DNA of 64,000 bases, from NCBI GenBank assembly GCA_963821935.1, contig CAWGFM010000005.1:1240001-1304000 (forward strand), read 5' to 3'. This stretch comes from JAOUEA01 sp963821935 (GTDB lineage: Bacteria; Actinomycetota; UBA4738; HRBIN12). The notes under the pieces are model-generated. The model ran no database searches and had not been told where the DNA came from. It worked only from the letters and a program-made list of their open reading frames with translations. Below are positions 34,903 to 42,321 of the stretch, piece by piece. The translations under genes and the position numbers were made by a program. How positions within the stretch are numbered: the stretch's first letter is position 1; the number at the start of each line of letters is the position of its first letter.

Positions 34903-36039
34903 CTAGAGGTCGGGGCGCGGCGGCAGGCCGATCGCCGCCGTGTCGAGATCCAGCTTGCCCTCGATCACCCGGCGGTACCACCGTTCGATGTCGTCGGGCC
35001 CGATCGCACCGGCGAGCATGCCGTCCTGCAGCACCAGCCCCTCCTTGCCGGCGAGCCATTCCACGGCTTCGTCCAGGGTCTCGTCCGGTGCGAAGGTCGG
35101 TGTCTGGACGAGCGGGGCCATCCCGTCCCGGGTCGGGCGCAGCGGATCTCGGCGCCCCACCTTGCTCGCGGTCTCGATCGAGACGGTTCCCACGACAAGG
35201 CCCTGGTCCACCACGGGGAACCACGTGCCATCCGAGCCGCGGAGGTAGCGATCGAGGGTTTCCGCCAGCGAGAGGTCCGCGGGCACGGCGCGCGGCGCGG
35301 GCCGCATCGCATCGGCGACCGTGCCACGCATCAGTTGATCGCGGAAGGCGATCCGCTGCTCCATCGAACGCCCTGTCGAGATCAAGATGAACGCGATGAA
35401 CGCGAGGAAGATCGGAATCTGCCCTTGCAGGAAGAGCCACACCGTCACCGCGGCCATGGCGATGCCGATCGCGAGTCCCAGGTAGCCGGCGGCGCGCATG
35501 GCGGTCCGACGGTTGCCGGTGATGCCCCACACCGCGGCGAGGAACATCCGCCCTCCGTCGAGTGGGAATGCGGGCAGCGCATTGAAGCCTGCGAACAACA
35601 GGCTGATGAACGCCAGCCATCGCATGGCGTCGGCCGCGACACCGTTCGTGACCCCCGCCAATGCCCAGAAGACCCCCGCCATCGCGAGGGTGCTGGCGGG
35701 CCCCACGAAGGCCACCAGGAACTCGCCTCCGGCACCGCGCGCAGAGGCCTTGACCTCGGTGGCCCCGCCCCAGAACACGAGCGTGATGCCCATCACCGGC
35801 AGGTCGAGTCCGCGAGCCATGACCGCGTGGGCCGCTTCGTGCACGAGCACGCTGCCGAAGAACAGGATGGTCGCGACCACGGACACCGTCAGGGCCTCGA
35901 CAGGGTCGACGATCCCGCCGTCCGCGTACCGGTCGTAGAGGACGAAGACGACGAACGCCACGATGAACACCCACGATGTGCTCACGTACAACGGGATGCC
36001 GCGCACGGTCGCGACCTTCCAGCGTTTGCCGCTACCCAA
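34903..36039 (-). CDS. Site-2 intramembrane metalloprotease (M50) with CBS domains; start probably frameshifted
   Basis: 378 aa from TTG 36039. M50 protease with HEAAH (zinc ligands) in the first helices and FNALPAFPLDGGR (third ligand Asp) later; about six membrane segments to residue 225, then a CBS-domain pair (VADAMRPAPRAVPADLS and following). The SpoIVFB-like branch cleaves membrane-anchored factors. Start problem: TAGGCT lies 7 nt before an ATG at 36052 whose frame reads MRIGLG and then stops; dropping one base near 36034 would fuse MRIGLG directly to SGKRWKVATVRG. The true start is therefore probably ATG 36052 with one surplus base in the sequence. Confidence 0.85.
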   Translation of the reverse strand: MGSGKRWKVATVRGIPLYVSTSWVFIVAFVVFVLYDRYADGGIVDPVEALTVSVVATILFFGSVLVHEAAHAVMARGLDLPVMGITLVFWGGATEVKASARGAGGEFLVAFVGPASTLAMAGVFWALAGVTNGVAADAMRWLAFISLLFAGFNALPAFPLDGGRMFLAAVWGITGNRRTAMRAAGYLGLAIGIAMAAVTVWLFLQGQIPIFLAFIAFILISTGRSMEQRIAFRDQLMRGTVADAMRPAPRAVPADLSLAETLDRYLRGSDGTWFPVVDQGLVVGTVSIETASKVGRRDPLRPTRDGMAPLVQTPTFAPDETLDEAVEWLAGKEGLVLQDGMLAGAIGPDDIERWYRRVIEGKLDLDTAAIGLPPRPDL

Positions 36040-36059
36040 GGCCGATCCTCATGGTCCCG

Positions 36060-36065
36060 AGCCTA
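36060..36065 (-). promoter_or_regulatory. -10 box, leaderless site-2 protease mRNA
   Basis: TAGGCT on the minus strand, 7-nt spacer to ATG 36052. Confidence 0.4.
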
Positions 36066-36092
36066 CCGTGGTCTCGGATCTTGGCGGCTCGA

Positions 36093-37014
36093 TCATTCGA
36101 GGACGAGATCGAGGTCCAACAGGCCGCCCAGCTCCCGGGCGTTGCGGACCGCGAAGTCGCGGTAGCAGTTGTTCATGAGCACGTGGGTCTCCCGCGCCTG
36201 CTCCGCGAGGCCCTCGATCCGGGGCACCCACTCGCGCAGCTCATCGACGGGGTAGTCGTAGCGGAACCGTTCGCTGGCGGTCTCGCTCTTGGTGGCCCAC
36301 GCCGCCGGGTCGCGTCCATGGAAGCGCACCATGGCTAGGTCGTCGGCGGTCGTCTCGGCGATCGGTGGCAGGCTCGAGTCGAATCCCTGCGGCATGTCCA
36401 CGCACACCAGTGGCAGGTCGCGTTCGCGCAGGAACGAGAGCGTCTCGTCGACGTTGCGGTCCTCCATCCAGCTCTTGTGTCGGAACTCCACCGCGACCCG
36501 GTAGTCCGGCAGGTGCTCCACGCACTCCTCGATGTAGGCCTTGTTCGTGCGCGAGATCGTGAACCATTGCGGGAACTGGAACAGCACGGCGCCCAACTTA
36601 CCGGCGGAGTGCAGTGGCATGAGCGCGTCGCGGAACCGTTGCCACACCTCGTCCACGATCTCGTCGGGCAGCTTGTCCCGGTACAGACGGCGCTTCGTCC
36701 ATCACCTCGGCCGGCACCTGCTCTGCGAGATCCTTGTACAGGGAGTTGGGTCGCGTGGGGTGGTTCGTCAGCAAGGAGTAGGCCTTGATGTTGAACGTGA
36801 AGTGCACAGGCGTCCGCTCGATCCACAACACGGAGTTCTTCTCGCTGGGTGGGAAATAGTAGGTCGAGTCCACTTCCACCAACGGGAAGCGCGAGGCGTA
36901 GAACTCGAGCCGAGCCCTGGCCGTCGAGGTGCCGGGAGGGTAGAAGTTGCCGTCCTTGACCAAGGTGGGGTCGGTCCACGACGAGGTGCCGATCAGGATG
37001 GTGCCGCTGCTCAC
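36093..37014 (-). pseudogene. DUF72 (YecE-like TIM barrel) protein, frameshifted
   Basis: The N-terminal half (GTG 37014; VSSGTILIGTSSWTD, FYPPG, VDSTYYFPPSEKNS, VHFTFNIKAYSLLTNHPTRP) and the C-terminal half (from KRRLYRDKLPDEI through VEFRHKSWM, MVRFHGRD to NNCYRDFAVRNARELGGLL) lie in different frames, joined at about 36695-36705. The frame change equals loss of 2 or 5 bases. The sequence at the joint, GACGAAGCGCCG, would read EAKR if a second GAAGC copy were present, so a slipped 5-bp deletion fits. DUF72 function is unknown. The GTG overlaps the stop of the PGPGW gene (GTGA). Confidence 0.8.
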
Positions 37015-37457
37015 ACCGGGTCGTCGGTGGGAACGATGCTGTCGGGTTTCGTGGGCAGCTCCTGTGCGTCGGCCGACGCCGTGGGTTCCTTCTTCTTCAG
37101 CACGGCGTCCTTGGCTTGTTCTGCCTTGGCTTTGGCCTTCATCAGCAGCCGGCGTGCCCACACGTACTCGGTAGAAAGGATCGCGAGGCCGGCGAAGATC
37201 AGCAGCCAGCCTGGCCCGGGAAGGACGAGCAGCGCGATCCCGGCCAGGATGACGGCGAACCCGGCGATCGTGATGCCCACGCGCCTGCCGTTGCGGCCGA
37301 TGAACCTGCCCACGGCCTTGACCCACACGATCGAGGCATGGTCGTGCCAACGCCGGGCGACACCCGGTTGGGCGAGGAGCCCTTCGACGACCGCGCTCGC
37401 GTCTCGTTCTTCGGGGTCGTCGCCCCAAACATCGTGGCGGTGGGAGTGGTCAGCCAT
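37011..37457 (-). CDS. PGPGW membrane protein (TIGR02611-like)
   Basis: 148 aa. Two adjacent membrane helices surround the signature LLVLPGPGWLLIFAGLAIL (about 76-94), followed by a charged, Lys-rich tail (KAKAKAEQAKDAVLKKKEP). This small actinobacterial family has no known function. Co-directional with the DUF72 gene, overlapping it by 4 nt. Confidence 0.82.
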   Translation of the reverse strand: MADHSHRHDVWGDDPEERDASAVVEGLLAQPGVARRWHDHASIVWVKAVGRFIGRNGRRVGITIAGFAVILAGIALLVLPGPGWLLIFAGLAILSTEYVWARRLLMKAKAKAEQAKDAVLKKKEPTASADAQELPTKPDSIVPTDDPV

Positions 37458-37472
37458 CCTTCGGCCATCCTC

Positions 37473-38095
37473 TCATGGAGGTCGTGTTGGGTCACCTGGA
37501 ACCGGGGCGGCGACCTCTGGCCAGCGTTTCAGCTCGTACATCTCTGCGTGATCGAGGGCGAATCGCACGTGCTCCCACCACGCCAGCGCCTCGTCGTCAC
37601 GAGGGGCGAGCGGCAGGATCGGACCATAGATCGGGCTCCCCGTCGGCCGGAGCTGCAGGGTTGGCACCCCGAAGACGTCCAGCTCGCGAGCGCGGTCGTA
37701 CTCCTCGGCGATCTCGTCGGGCAGGTCGGGGTGCGCGATGGCTCGATCGACCAACCCGTGCATGACCGGCGTCGGCATCCGCCTTGCGAACGAGCTCGGG
37801 ACTCATCTCGTGCTTCTCGTCATGCCGGAGCCGGCCGAGCGCGGTGTAGTAGGCCTCGAACGCGGCGTCTCCGCCTTCCTGGTGGGCGAGGGCCAACGCG
37901 ACCAGTGCTTCGCCGATAGCGTTCGGCCGCTTCCCAGAACGGAGCGCCGCGCTCGGAGCTGTTGATCTCGAGGCTGAAGATCCGCCACTCCAGGGTGAGT
38001 ACACCCTGATCGCGCAGGTCGATGAGCCATATCGCCGTCTGCCACGCCCATGGGCAACTCGGATCGACCCACACGCGGACGCGAGGGCAGATCAC
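37473..38095 (-). pseudogene. DsbA/FrnE-like thioredoxin-fold oxidoreductase, two frameshifts
   Basis: Three consecutive segments in three frames make one protein. The first (GTG 38095) has VWVDPSCPWAW and WRIFSLEINSSERGAPFWEA; the second (to about 37750) has AIGEALVALALAHQEGGDAA and HEMSPELVRKADADAG; the third has LVDRAIAHPDLPDEIAEEYD and the cis-Pro loop VFGVPTLQL. The active site CPWAW has a single Cys (C-P-W-A) rather than CxxC, as in many DsbA-like mycothiol-related proteins. Each shift is one inserted or two lost bases, near 37920 and 37755. Either a decaying gene or two assembly errors. Confidence 0.75.
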
Positions 38096-38292
38096 GCGAT
38101 CCGCCTGGCGTTCGATGGTCGGTCACTGTGCCGTGCCTCCTTGAGCGACGAAGCCGCCTCGTCATCTCGATGGTTGGTGGGGATGCCGATGAAGTGGACC
38201 CCCGTGCATCTGGAACCAACCGATCCGCATCGCTTGTTCCCCCGATGATGATGCGGCAACCACGCTGTCGTCGTGTCTGGCCCTCCGCTGAT

Positions 38293-38352
38293 GTGATACT
38301 CCGCCATCCGCGCGACTACGTTCAAGAAGTTGTCGTTCTTGCGGAGTGTCAC
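38293..38352. repeat. Nested inverted repeat upstream of the first histidine kinase
   Basis: GTGATACTCCGC (38293-38304) and GCGGAGTGTCAC (38341-38352) are inverted copies matching at 11 of 12 positions. Inside, CAAGAA (38323-38328) and TTCTTG (38336-38341) form a second inverted repeat. It lies in the 322-nt gap (38096-38417) that holds no convincing gene and where base composition drops; it could be a structured RNA leader, an operator or the scar of an inserted element. Confidence 0.45.
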
Positions 38353-38417
38353 TCCCCTCCGGTAGAAAGCGGGGGCGAACCAGTGGTAGGGGGACCGCTG
38401 TGGAGGGGGAGGGCATT

Positions 38418-39824
38418 GTGTCAGTAGCAGTCGACTTCGGACATCAGGCTGGGGCGCGTCAGCGTGAGCCATTTGCGGCTCATGCCTTCTACTGGACGGT
38501 CAACTTGTTTGCTATTGGCCTTCTTGGCTGGTTGCTGATGCGCGACCCTCATGTGGTCTTGGACGTACTTCCACAGCTCCTTGCTTGGGGTCTGGTCATC
38601 GCTGCCGCCGACAGTCTCCCGATCCGTTTTTGGGGCCCGGCAACTCTGACGATGTCGCTCCCAGTCACGCTTGCGGTGGGCATGCTCTTCGATCCTGTGT
38701 CGGCTGCGGTGGTAACCCTCGTGGCATCATTCGATCCAAGGGAGATCAAGGGTGACGTCTCCGTCGCCAGGGCCCTTTTCAACAGGAGCCAGATTGCCTT
38801 GGCTGTGCTTGCGGCGTCCGCGGCGTTCCACAGTCTCGGGGGGCAAGGAGGGGAGTGGCCCGGCATGCTCTTGCCGGCGCTGGTAGCCCTCGCGGTGGAC
38901 TTCCTCGTCAACACTGGGCTTGTGGTTGGAGCGGCTGGGTTGTCGGTGGGGGCGAGGCCGGACTCCGTCCTTCGCATGATCCTCAACGACTCGCCCGCTC
39001 AGTACTTCCTCGGCTATCTCGTCCTTGGGTTGCTGGCAATACTTCTTGCGACAGTTGGCTTGTCTGCCGGGGTCTGGGGTGCGGTTGCATTTCTAGCGCC
39101 ACTAGCGCTTGCTCGACTGACCTTCGTGCAGGCTGAGCGACTTGTTGAGGCAGGCAAGAGGCTTCAGGAGAAGAACCAGGCTCTCGCTAAGGTGCTCGAG
39201 AGAATCGCCGACGAACGGCGGGACGAGCGCTTGGCGATGGCGGGGGAGCTACACGATGAGGTCCTGCCGCCGCTGTTCAAAGTTCATCTCATGGGTCAGG
39301 TGCTGAGGCAGGACCTCAATGCTGGCCGTCTGCTCGATCTGGATGAGGACATCCCTGAGCTCCTTTCGGCGACGCAAGCGGCGCAAGGCGCCGTCCGCGG
39401 GGTCGTTGGAGAGTTGCGCAAGTCACCTGTCGGCCCTGGAGGCTTGCGAGACACGTTGAGGCTACTTGCTACGCAGCTGGAGTCTGCTGGGTCGCCCGGA
39501 ATCCATTTGTCCCTATCCGAGGTTGAGGCATCCGAGCTCTCCCAGCTGCTCGCCTACCAAGTCGCACGAGAGGCGATGACGAATGCTGCTCGCCATTCGC
39601 TGGCCGATTCCATCCAAGTGACCCTTCTTCAGGAGAAGGACAGACTGAGGCTGGTCGTGGATGACGATGGCATCGGGTTCGACATTGGCACAGTGGACGG
39701 GAGCAGTCACTTCGGCCTTCAGCTGATCAAGGAGCGGATCGAGGCGTCCAAGGGCTCAGTCTCATTCGAGTCCTCTTTGGATAGAGGCACGCGGGTAGTC
39801 GCTCTGCTTCCCGCACGCTTGTAA
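38418..39824 (+). CDS. Membrane sensor histidine kinase 1 (NarL-type, HisKA_3), lower-GC island
   Basis: 468 aa. GTG 38418 follows GGAGGGGGAGGG. Residues about 20-250 form seven or eight membrane helices with a conserved cytoplasmic or loop motif FDPREIKGDVSVARALFNRS; then a short coiled coil (ERLVEAGKRLQEKNQALAKV), a HisKA_3 H-box GELHDEVLPP (phospho-His about 278) and an HATPase_c domain (REAMTNAARHS, DDDGIGFD, HFGLQLIKERI). The same sensor domain with DPRE...RALFNRSQ recurs in kinase 2. No response regulator is adjacent. Codon use is less GC-rich than the neighbours, suggesting transfer. Confidence 0.88.
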   Translation: MSVAVDFGHQAGARQREPFAAHAFYWTVNLFAIGLLGWLLMRDPHVVLDVLPQLLAWGLVIAAADSLPIRFWGPATLTMSLPVTLAVGMLFDPVSAAVVTLVASFDPREIKGDVSVARALFNRSQIALAVLAASAAFHSLGGQGGEWPGMLLPALVALAVDFLVNTGLVVGAAGLSVGARPDSVLRMILNDSPAQYFLGYLVLGLLAILLATVGLSAGVWGAVAFLAPLALARLTFVQAERLVEAGKRLQEKNQALAKVLERIADERRDERLAMAGELHDEVLPPLFKVHLMGQVLRQDLNAGRLLDLDEDIPELLSATQAAQGAVRGVVGELRKSPVGPGGLRDTLRLLATQLESAGSPGIHLSLSEVEASELSQLLAYQVAREAMTNAARHSLADSIQVTLLQEKDRLRLVVDDDGIGFDIGTVDGSSHFGLQLIKERIEASKGSVSFESSLDRGTRVVALLPARL

Positions 39825-39842
39825 GGAATCCGACAATGAAAA

Positions 39843-39868
39843 GACCCCCGGGCCAAAGCCCGAGGGTC
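39843..39868. terminator. Strong hairpin after histidine kinase 1
   Basis: GACCCCCGGGC pairs with GCCCGAGGGTC around a CAAA loop with one mismatch. It lies 18 nt after the kinase 1 stop and 21 nt beyond the stop of the opposing small peptide gene, so it can end transcription from both sides. No T tract. Confidence 0.6.
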
Positions 39869-39889
39869 CAATGTCTGATCGGCTGAAAC

Positions 39890-39973
39890 TCAGCCCCGCC
39901 AGTGCGCGCCGCCCGCGAGTGCGACAGCCAACAGCGATCCGAGCGTAATAGCGATTCGCCGTGCGACCTTCAT
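39890..39973 (-). CDS. Small membrane/secreted peptide (27 aa) between the twin kinases
   Basis: ATG 39973 follows AGGAGG at 8 nt, the best-placed ribosome site in the region; an ATG two codons earlier (39979) is too close to it. The product runs MKVARRIAITLGSLLA, then VALAGGAHWRG: basic N-terminus, one hydrophobic stretch and a short polar C-terminus with Trp. This is the architecture of short exported pheromones or of single-helix membrane peptides. It has a TTGCGC/TTAGAT promoter with 17-nt spacing and an operator-like repeat in the spacer, and it ends at a hairpin terminator. I recognise no family. It is divergent from kinase 2 and convergent with kinase 1. Confidence 0.6.
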   Translation of the reverse strand: MKVARRIAITLGSLLAVALAGGAHWRG

Positions 39974-40016
39974 TTGCATCTCCTCCTCTGAGGGAGCCTT
40001 GGTACTTCGCTCACGT

Positions 40017-40045
40017 ATCTAACCCCACATGGGGGACACGCGCAA
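40017..40045 (-). promoter_or_regulatory. Promoter of the small peptide gene
   Basis: On the minus strand TTGCGC (40040-40045) and TTAGAT (40017-40022) are 17 bp apart. Transcription would start near 40010, giving a leader of about 37 nt with AGGAGG. The repeat CCCACATGGGGGACA lies wholly within the -35/-10 spacer. Confidence 0.5.
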
Positions 40046-40073
40046 CTATCGGGCGTCACCCACTCGGGGGACA
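40024..40073 (+). repeat. Two direct copies of CCCAC-NN-GGGGGACA (operator-like)
   Basis: Copy 1 at 40024-40038 (CCCACATGGGGGACA) and copy 2 at 40059-40073 (CCCACTCGGGGGACA) differ only at the two central bases and start 35 bp apart. Copy 1 is also nearly palindromic (CCCCACATGGGGG) and sits in the peptide promoter spacer; copy 2 is about 90 bp upstream of the kinase 2 -10 box. The layout fits binding sites for a response regulator controlling both divergent units. Confidence 0.5.
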
Positions 40074-40165
40074 AGAGGGATATCAGGAGTACGTCGTTCG
40101 CAGTAGGATGGGTCAGCTGGATTCAATAGGGTGCCCGCCTGCTTCCATTACCCGGCTGAGCGGTC

Positions 40166-40171
40166 GAGTAT
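40166..40171 (+). promoter_or_regulatory. -10 box of histidine kinase 2
   Basis: GAGTAT with a 7-nt spacer to ATG 40179 and no Shine-Dalgarno; a weaker match than the TANNNT hexamers elsewhere. Confidence 0.35.
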
Positions 40172-40178
40172 CTACGCC

Positions 40179-41673
40179 ATGGCCACCGTAGATCGAGCGA
40201 ACGAGCGACGCCGTGCGGCCCTTCTCGTGGGTTTCCAGTTGGCGGTCATCGTGCCCACGTTGACACTTTCGGCTCTCCTGTTCGCTCGCGACATCGGGGA
40301 ATTCGAATGGAGGTATCTACTCTGGTCAGTGCTGATCGGCGCCGTCGAACTGCTACCCGTTCCGGTCTGGCGAGGTCTTCAGGTGAGTGTCGGGTTCCCT
40401 CTCCTCATCATGGTCGCCATTCTCTACCCACCGGGAATCGCCGGCCTCATTGCGCTGCTGGGAGCGTCCGACCCGCGCGAGTTCCGTCGCGAAGTCAGCC
40501 CGCTTCGAGCTCTCTTCAATCGAAGCCAAGTCGCGCTTTCGGTGATTGCGGCGGGATCCGTCTTCCACGAAATCGCGGGACTCTCCAACTCATCCGATCT
40601 GACAACCGCCACACCGTTGATCTTGATTGTTGCGGCGTCAGCAGCCGCTATCGCTGACTATGCGGTCAACAGCACACTCGTGACGATTTTCGTGTCCATG
40701 CGAGTGGGCGCTCCGCTCCGGCAGGTGTTGAGCGAGCTACGAGTCGGAAAGCTTAGTGACTTCCTACTCAGCTACCTGGGTCTTGGAATTCTAGGGCTGA
40801 CTCTCGCGGTCTTCTATCAAGAGGTTGGACCTTGGTCGCTCCCAGCCTACTTGGCTCCCCTCCTGCTCGCTAGGGCAATGTTCATTCCGATCGCAGGCGC
40901 TTGAGGAGGCGCACAAGGAGCTGCAGGAACGCGAGCAGGTGCTCAAGACGCTCTCGAATGCGATGGCGGAGGAGCGGGCCGACGAGCGGCTCCAGATCGC
41001 CGGCTACCTGCACGACGATCTTGCGCAGGTGCTGTTCCGGCTCTCGATCCAGGTGGACGTCGCGCGGAAGCTGATGGACAAGGGCGAGTTGACACAGGTG
41101 ACGGAGCAGCTCGACAAGATCCGCGAGTCCAAGCAGGAAACGTCCGACCGCATCCGCGCGTTGATCCGCGACCTCCACCGCTCGCCGCTGGGGGCCAAGG
41201 GCCTTGCCGAGGCCCTCGAATCGTTCACCGACGAGGTCGGTCGCGACTCCAGCGTCCGTTTCCACCGAGATGTGGAGGACATCCCGCTTCCGGCGCCGAT
41301 CGCGCTGCTCGTCTACCACATCGCTCGCGAAGGCGTGATGAACGCGCTCAAGCATGCGCACGCCTCGGATATGTGGATCGTGGTCCGTGAGCACGACGAG
41401 ACGATCGAGCTCCAGCTCCGCGACAACGGGGTCGGGTTCGACACCTCCGCGCCGGGGCCAGAGGGCCACTTCGGCATGGCGATGATGAGCGAACGAGCTC
41501 AGGTCGGTGGCGGGACCTTCGCCGTGGAGAGCGCCCCGGGCGAGGGTGCCACGATCACCGTGCGGTTCCCGACCTCGCTCCTGCAGTCACAGGAGATGCC
41601 TGGTGGGGCTCGGAACGGCGAGGCAGCCGCTGCCGAACCGGAAGGTGCTTCCCCCGGTACATCTGCAGCATAG
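40179..41673 (+). pseudogene. Membrane sensor histidine kinase 2, frameshifted at the sensor/kinase junction
   Basis: The membrane sensor (ATG 40179 to about 40895; SDPREFRREVSPLRALFNRS and several helices) and the kinase half (QALEEAHKELQEREQ, H-box GYLHDDLAQ, REGVMNALKHAH, RDNGVGFD, HFGMAMMSERAQ) are in different frames, one base apart, with the first frame stopping at 40902-40904. The sensor domain is clearly related to that of kinase 1. The sensor half has lower GC, whereas the kinase half is as GC-rich as the rest of the window, so the frameshift coincides with a composition break. The 3' end overlaps the convergent DUF5317 gene by 119 nt. Confidence 0.8.
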
Positions 41674-42220
41674 CTTTCGGTCGCCGGTTCTCCTCGAAGT
41701 TGCCGACCATCACCAGGACCACGAAGCTCGCCACCCCCGCATACAGGAACACGTCTCCGATCGAGATGATGACTCCGATGGGAGCCGGGATCGGGATCAC
41801 GTCGGCCAGCGGCGTGAGCACGTCGTCGTCGGTCATCAGATGGTGCTTGGTCCCCTCGATGCCGATGAGCATCGACTCGCCGGTGGACCCGGCCTCCTCG
41901 ATGGCCGCACCACTCACCGGCATCCCCTGATTGGCGGCGATCACGGCCGCGTTCAACAGCAGGCCGATCAGGATCAGCGGCGCCGCCGGGAGCCGTCGGT
42001 TGACCCACACGAACGCGATCAACAGGACGTAGGAGGCGAGCAACAGGCCCACCGCCCACCGGGTGCCGAAGCGCGCGGGGACCGGGATGGCCTGGACGCC
42101 GAGGCCCACGAGGGCCACGGCCCACCAGTAGATGCGGACCCGCTCGAAGTTGCGCAGGCTCCCGCGAGCGAGGAATCCGGCTCCGAGGCCTGCGAGGACG
42201 ATGATCGCGACGAGCGCCAT
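41555..42220 (-). CDS. DUF5317 membrane protein
   Basis: 221 aa from ATG 42220; an in-frame ATG at 42289 would add 23 polar residues, but the shorter form places a hydrophobic helix at the N-terminus as usual for the family. Several membrane helices and the family blocks NQGMPVSGAAI, KHHLMTDDDVLTPLADVIPI and ISIGDVFLYAGV. Function unknown. The C-terminal 40 residues are encoded antisense to the end of kinase 2. Its presence next to a membrane-sensor kinase makes it a candidate partner in the same signalling unit. Confidence 0.78.
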   Translation of the reverse strand: MALVAIIVLAGLGAGFLARGSLRNFERVRIYWWAVALVGLGVQAIPVPARFGTRWAVGLLLASYVLLIAFVWVNRRLPAAPLILIGLLLNAAVIAANQGMPVSGAAIEEAGSTGESMLIGIEGTKHHLMTDDDVLTPLADVIPIPAPIGVIISIGDVFLYAGVASFVVLVMVGNFEENRRPKAMLQMYRGKHLPVRQRLPRRSEPHQASPVTAGARSGTAR

Positions 42221-42308
42221 TGGACTGCGACCCCGACCGATCGTGGGGTCGATCGGCTCCCGGGGAGCAGCATTGTCCGTCCCGCCCATCGTGAAGTCCA
42301 GCGGCTCG

Positions 42309-42314
42309 TACAGT
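42309..42314 (+). promoter_or_regulatory. -10 box, leaderless MpaB-like gene
   Basis: TACAGT with a 7-nt spacer to ATG 42322. Confidence 0.45.
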
Positions 42315-42321
42315 TGCGGGC

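Noticed and set aside
34856..35974. N-terminal extension of the AdnA-like frame over the site-2 protease gene
   Set aside because: Shadow of the protease gene; GTG 34855 with a TAGCAT box and the normal helicase N-terminus is the better start.
38092..38472. 126-codon minus-strand ORF before kinase 1
   Set aside because: No ribosome site, no family resemblance, odd composition, and it overlaps the kinase start and the inverted repeat.
40902..40904. In-frame TGA in kinase 2 as a possible selenocysteine codon, given selA/selB in the window
   Set aside because: Reading through in the same frame gives no kinase similarity; the homologous continuation is in a different frame, so it is a frameshift.
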